From Pseudothermotoga sp. (GTDB taxonomy: Bacteria; Thermotogota; Thermotogae; Thermotogales; DSM-5069), in NCBI GenBank assembly GCA_028276125.1, contig JAPYWY010000045.1, positions 1 to 9,272 on the forward strand: a DNA stretch of 9,272 nucleotides. The letters are read 5' to 3'. A program made the translations under genes and the position numbers. The notes beneath the pieces were generated by a model. It had not been told where the DNA came from. It saw nothing but the letters and a program-made list of their open reading frames with translations, and did no database searches. Below, piece after piece: positions 6,533-9,272 of this stretch (positions are counted from its first letter, which is position 1; each line of letters begins with the position of its first letter).

Positions 6533-7377
6533 AGCGAACTATCATCGTTTTACTGTTCTTCACAATCTCGATCATCGCACAAACTCCGACGAAGATTCTG
6601 TTCGAGGATGGCTGGAAAATCGTTGGAGAAGAAATTTTCGTTGAGAAACCCACCATACCTCTGACGATGATCGTGTATGGAGATTCGAGATGGGGCAACG
6701 CAACGCACCGAAGGCTCGTCGAGATGATGGATCGGTACAAACCTTCCATCGTGGTTCATCTGGGGGACATGGTGAACAGTGGCGACAACAGAGAAGAATG
6801 GGAAACCTTCTTTGAAATAACGTCACCTTTGAGGAGTTATGCCTTCTTTCAACCCGTGAAGGGCAACCACGAAAAGCCCGACGTGTACTACAGACAGTAC
6901 TTCGGCTTGTACAACTACTGGGCTCGTGTGGGAAATTACGTGCTCATCTTTTTGGATCCTGACGTCGGTGTGAAGCGGTGCGAAAGTTTTCTCAGATCTT
7001 TAGATCTGTCCGGCAAGACTGCCATCGTCTTCTCTCACTATCCCATCTTCAGCGGTGGACCTCACGGTACCACACAGACGGTCAAGAACCTGCAAGTCCT
7101 CCACGATGTCTTTCGAGAGTTGGAAGTGCCACTCGTCTTTGGCTCACACGATCATAATTACCAAAGAGTAGTCAGAGACGGTGTGACATACATCGTGACT
7201 GGTGGAGGAGGTGCACCGCTCTATCGAGTGAACCCCATCGAAGGACTCTTGGTCAGTGCGGTGGTTCATCACTTCGTGAAGGTCAGGCTCGAGGAAGATC
7301 GGATCGAGTGCGAGGCGATCTCCATAGACGGCAAGATCATCGATTCTTTCACGATCTCTGTCCGTAGTTCTTTCTGA
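6529..7377 (+). CDS. Exported calcineurin-like metallophosphoesterase
   Basis: 282 aa with an N-terminal signal peptide (MKR, hydrophobic 4-17, likely cut after IIA/Q near 17-18), so it should act outside the cytoplasmic membrane. Metallophosphoesterase motifs appear in order: GDSR (51-54), HLGDMVNSGDNREEW (77-91, Asp80), KGNHE (111-115, Asn113/His114), FSHYPIFSGG (168-177, His170) and SHDHNYQR (206-213, His207/His209). The last two resemble the purple-acid-phosphatase-type VxxH and GHxHxYER motifs. The first motif, normally DxH, is DxR, and the Gly of the last GHxH is Ser, so the metal site may differ. The family cleaves phosphomonoesters or diesters with two metal ions. The start ATG overlaps the preceding stop and has AAGGAG 9 bases upstream. 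The 3' end overlaps the aldolase gene tail to tail. The substrate is unknown. Confidence 0.88.
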   Translation: MKRTIIVLLFFTISIIAQTPTKILFEDGWKIVGEEIFVEKPTIPLTMIVYGDSRWGNATHRRLVEMMDRYKPSIVVHLGDMVNSGDNREEWETFFEITSPLRSYAFFQPVKGNHEKPDVYYRQYFGLYNYWARVGNYVLIFLDPDVGVKRCESFLRSLDLSGKTAIVFSHYPIFSGGPHGTTQTVKNLQVLHDVFRELEVPLVFGSHDHNYQRVVRDGVTYIVTGGGGAPLYRVNPIEGLLVSAVVHHFVKVRLEEDRIECEAISIDGKIIDSFTISVRSSF

Positions 7378-7993
7378 GGAACTCCATCGCCTCGAGCGCA
7401 TCCTTTTCATCGATCGTGTGGATCGTTTTGCCTGTTGATAATGCCAGAACGTACATCTTCGCGGTTCTCTCTATCGTTTCACACATGTCGAAGGCTTCCT
7501 TAAGACTTCCCCCTGCGCACACCAAACCGTGGTTCGCCATTATGACCGCTCTGCTCTCTCTCATCGCTGAAACAACGTTCTTGGCGAGCCGTTCGCTGCC
7601 GGAATTTGCGTATTCGCTCACAGGCACGAGCAAAGAATACATCAACATCGTTTCGTTCAAGGCGGGCAAGGGCAATCTCAGGATCGAAAGCACCCCACAG
7701 TAGACGGGATGTGCGTGCACGATCGCTCGAACATCTGAAAAGTTCTTGTAGATTTCCAAATGCAATCTGAACTCGATGGATGGTTTTCTGCTTCCCTCGA
7801 TAAGCTGTCCTGTCATGTCGAGGATGGGCACGTCGTCACACTGGATTTCGTTGTACGGCATCCCACTGGGCGTTATCGCAAAAAGTCCTTCGCTGACTCT
7901 GACGCTCAGGTTTCCCGCCGTGCCACCCACCATGTTCGATTCGAGCAATCTTTTCCCATATTCAACCAACGATCTCTTCGCTTCCTCGAACAC
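7349..7993 (-). CDS. Class II aldolase (L-fuculose-phosphate aldolase-like)
   Basis: 214 aa, the size of bacterial L-fuculose-1-phosphate and related aldolases. These zinc enzymes cleave a sugar phosphate to dihydroxyacetone phosphate and an aldehyde. Seen: GTAGNLSVR (24-32), TPSGMPY (41-47, phosphate-binding), PSIEF (71-75) with Glu74 as likely catalytic acid/base, VHAHPVY (92-98) giving zinc ligands His93 and His95, and ANHGL (153-157) giving His155. Spacing closely follows E. coli FucA (Glu73, His92, His94, His155). The start is GTG at 7993, chosen because AGGGGG lies about 7 bases upstream and the family N-terminus begins there; this makes a 32-bp overlap with the upstream cyclase gene. 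Ribulose-phosphate epimerases and methylthioribulose dehydratases share the fold, so the exact substrate is open. Cytoplasmic. Confidence 0.9.
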   Translation of the reverse strand: MFEEAKRSLVEYGKRLLESNMVGGTAGNLSVRVSEGLFAITPSGMPYNEIQCDDVPILDMTGQLIEGSRKPSIEFRLHLEIYKNFSDVRAIVHAHPVYCGVLSILRLPLPALNETMLMYSLLVPVSEYANSGSERLAKNVVSAMRESRAVIMANHGLVCAGGSLKEAFDMCETIERTAKMYVLALSTGKTIHTIDEKDALEAMEFLRKNYGQRS

Positions 7994-8822
7994 GTTCTTT
8001 CCCCCTCTTCATAGACTTGGCTCGGTACATGGCCTTGTCGGACGCTTCGATCAAATCCTCAAGGTTCTCCCCATCCTTTGGATAAACTGCCATACCGGCG
8101 CTCAAGCTCAGTTCGATCCTGACTCCATCTATGCCGAAAGGTTCTTTGAGTTTTTCGTTGATCCTTTCCAACACTTCTTCAGCCATCCTGACATCGGCAC
8201 CAGCGAGAAACAGAACGAATTCGTCTCCTCCTATTCTACCCAAAAGATCGCTCGACCTCGTGCAAGACTTGATTCTCTTGGCAGCCGCCTGAAGTAACTT
8301 ATCACCGAAAGAGTGGCCGAAACGATCGTTCACTCTCTTGAATCCATCCAGATCGAGATACAACAGACACGCCGTTTCATTTTCTTTGAGTGATTGAAGC
8401 TTTCTGCTGGCGAGTTTCACGAAGGTCTGACGGTTGAGCACACCCGTGAGATAGTCTGTGTACAAAAGTCTGTGGAATTCCTCGCTTATGAAGTCTTTGA
8501 ACAACCACAACAAGCTGATCGCCATAACAAAACAGCCAGAAAAGCTCGACAGAGTCTCGATGAGTTCAGACCTCGGTAACACAAGATAACTGTCTAAGAA
8601 GTTTATCAGAGCAGAGAGGCTGATCAGAGACATCCCAATTTTCATTGGAATGTAACGATAACCGTAGATGACGTAGACTATCAAAACCGTGAAGGCGAAA
8701 TTCAAAAGCTTCAAATAGAACAAGATTTCGTCAACTTCACTCCGTTTTGGAAGGACAAAGGATGAGACGATGATTAAAATCAAGAAGATGAGCACGGTTC
8801 TCAAAAAGCCAGAACGACTCAT
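7962..8822 (-). CDS. Membrane-anchored diguanylate cyclase (GGDEF)
   Basis: 286 aa. Four N-terminal membrane helices (about 7-23, 38-54, 62-82, 89-109) carry no recognised extracytoplasmic sensor domain. They are followed by one GGDEF domain from DYLTGVLNR (123-131) through LYLDLDGFKRVND (154-166) to GRIGGDEF (195-202). The active-site GGDEF (198-202) is intact. RSSD (189-192) lies five residues before it, matching the RxxD inhibitory c-di-GMP site. It should make c-di-GMP from two GTP with product inhibition. No EAL domain is present. The reading frame stays open back to 9215, but that would run through the divergent transporter gene. The ATG at 8822 begins just before the first helix, although its GGGGGGTGA ribosome site is about 13 bases away, longer than usual. 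The last 32 bases overlap the aldolase start. Confidence 0.9.
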   Translation of the reverse strand: MSRSGFLRTVLIFLILIIVSSFVLPKRSEVDEILFYLKLLNFAFTVLIVYVIYGYRYIPMKIGMSLISLSALINFLDSYLVLPRSELIETLSSFSGCFVMAISLLWLFKDFISEEFHRLLYTDYLTGVLNRQTFVKLASRKLQSLKENETACLLYLDLDGFKRVNDRFGHSFGDKLLQAAAKRIKSCTRSSDLLGRIGGDEFVLFLAGADVRMAEEVLERINEKLKEPFGIDGVRIELSLSAGMAVYPKDGENLEDLIEASDKAMYRAKSMKRGKERVRGSEEIVG

Positions 8823-8871
8823 TCTGTTGATGTGTTCACCCCCCCAATTCTCAGAGACATCCCACGTTCTG

Positions 8872-8877
8872 ATTTTA
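8872..8877 (-). promoter_or_regulatory. Possible -10 box for the diguanylate cyclase gene
   Basis: TAAAAT on the minus strand matches TATAAT at 5 of 6 positions and lies about 50 bases before the cyclase ATG. The hexamers 16-18 bases upstream overlap the palindrome at 8887-8898 and match the -35 consensus poorly, so an activator or a different promoter would be needed. Tentative. Confidence 0.25.
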
Positions 8878-8886
8878 TCAAACCAC

Positions 8887-8898
8887 GATCTTAAGATC
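8887..8898. promoter_or_regulatory. 12-bp perfect palindrome in the divergent upstream region (candidate operator)
   Basis: GATCTTAAGATC is self-complementary over 12 bases with no central gap. It ends one base before the -35 of the plus-strand transporter promoter and covers the place where a minus-strand -35 would be. This position suits a dimeric regulator acting on both divergent genes. A single copy is seen here, so a chance palindrome remains possible. Confidence 0.35.
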
Positions 8899-8926
8899 TT
8901 GCTTTCCCACCTTGTCGTTCTATAAT
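8899..8926 (+). promoter_or_regulatory. Probable promoter of the LivJ-type binding-protein gene
   Basis: A perfect TATAAT at 8921-8926 is preceded, after 16 bases, by TTGCTT (8899-8904), which matches TTGACA at its first three positions. Transcription would begin near 8933, leaving a leader of roughly 28 bases with AAGGAGG at 8946-8952. No room exists for a riboswitch in this leader. Confidence 0.6.
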
Positions 8927-8960
8927 AGTAGCAGACTTTCCAACGAAGGAGGGATTGCTG

Positions 8961-9272
8961 GTGGTGAAGAGAACGCTTGTGGTGATCCTGTTGGTCGCGT
9001 CGTTGCTCACTTTCGCCGTCAAGATAGGGTTCTTTGCTCCACTCACGGGTCCTGCGGCGGCGGACGGCGCGAGCGCGTTGCACGGAGCGCAGTTGGCCGT
9101 GGAGTACATCAACGCGCGTGGAGGAGTGCTGGGTGAACCTTTGGAACTGGTTTGGTACGATGACAACTTCAAGGCAGATCAAGCGGTCAGCATCGCGTAC
9201 AAGCTCGTTCAGCAAGACAAAGTTGCGGTTGTCGTGAGCGGTTCTTACAGTGGTATGACACGCGCCGCGGCT
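8961..9272 (+). CDS. Branched-chain amino acid-type ABC transporter substrate-binding protein (LivJ-like, 3' end missing)
   Basis: 104 codons are visible to the window edge with no stop; the family is usually about 370-400 aa. A signal peptide (MVKR, hydrophobic 5-17, likely cut after TFA at 19) leads directly into VKIGFFAPLTGPAA, the characteristic first strand of LivJ-type periplasmic binding proteins. GAQLAVEYINARGGVLGEPLEL, with the NARGG turn, and a YDDNFKADQAVSIAYKLV segment follow; a GSYSGMTRA stretch lies where the family contacts the ligand backbone. There is no lipobox Cys. The start is GTG at 8961, 8 bases after AAGGAGG; another GTG at 8964 or TTG at 8955 is possible in the same frame, but their spacing is worse. 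It is divergent from the diguanylate cyclase gene; permease and ATPase genes probably follow outside the window. The ligand (amino acid, amide or other) cannot be told from this fragment. Confidence 0.9.
   Translation, partial: MVKRTLVVILLVASLLTFAVKIGFFAPLTGPAAADGASALHGAQLAVEYINARGGVLGEPLELVWYDDNFKADQAVSIAYKLVQQDKVAVVVSGSYSGMTRAAA

Noticed and set aside
6993..7008. Inverted repeat CAGATCT-TT-AGATCTG inside the phosphoesterase gene, similar in look to the palindrome at 8887-8898
   Set aside because: It is within a conserved coding stretch (LRSLDLS) and AGATCT-type words are common here; probably chance.
8823..9215. In-frame upstream extension of the diguanylate cyclase reading frame back to a start at 9215
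   Set aside because: It lies antisense to a clear LivJ-type binding-protein gene with signal peptide, promoter and ribosome site, and its sequence is low-complexity and charged with no homology pattern.

Overview
The window comes from a thermophilic bacterium of the Thermotogae, most likely a Pseudothermotoga/Thermotoga relative. The grounds are the strong AAGGAGG-type ribosome sites, the mix of ATG, GTG and TTG starts, very tight gene packing, the Lys/Glu/Arg/Val-rich proteins, and a mixture of substrate-binding-protein transporters and sugar-type enzymes. The species assignment is an inference from style, not from a marker gene. Base composition is near half G+C by eye and even throughout. 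I see no mobile element, rRNA, tRNA or CRISPR array, and no gene-free stretch above 300 bases; the longest is 138 bases (8823-8960).

Left part (1-5146, minus strand, transcribed right to left): one compact five-gene operon, tctC - tctB - tctA - Gfo/Idh/MocA oxidoreductase - PreA/dihydroorotate-dehydrogenase-like flavoprotein. The last gene runs off the left edge. The first three genes form a complete tripartite tricarboxylate transporter (TTT): periplasmic binding protein, small membrane subunit and large membrane subunit. The two redox enzymes follow directly; tctA and the oxidoreductase gene overlap by 4 bases (ATGA). The simplest reading is uptake of an unidentified carboxylate followed by NAD(P)- and flavin-dependent redox steps. 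A good sigma-70-type promoter precedes tctC. A perfect 10-bp hairpin with a GNRA loop separates tctC from tctB and probably sets the binding protein to membrane subunit ratio.

Middle part (5248-7377, plus strand): a divergent three-gene operon. It holds proC (pyrroline-5-carboxylate reductase, TTG start), a small six-helix membrane protein resembling LiaI/LiaF-type membrane regions, and an exported calcineurin-like phosphoesterase. The junctions are close or overlapping.

Right part (7349-8822, minus strand): a membrane-anchored diguanylate cyclase with intact GGDEF and RxxD inhibitory site. Its 3' end overlaps the start of a class II (fuculose-phosphate-type) aldolase gene by 32 bases. The aldolase gene in turn overlaps the phosphoesterase gene tail to tail by 29 bases.

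Far right (8961-9272, plus strand): the first 104 codons of a LivJ-type ABC transporter substrate-binding protein. It is divergent from the cyclase gene, with a perfect TATAAT box and a 12-bp perfect palindrome in the shared upstream region.

No wholly novel system is evident. The most promising unit for new biology is the TTT transporter plus two-oxidoreductase operon, whose substrate cannot be read from sequence.
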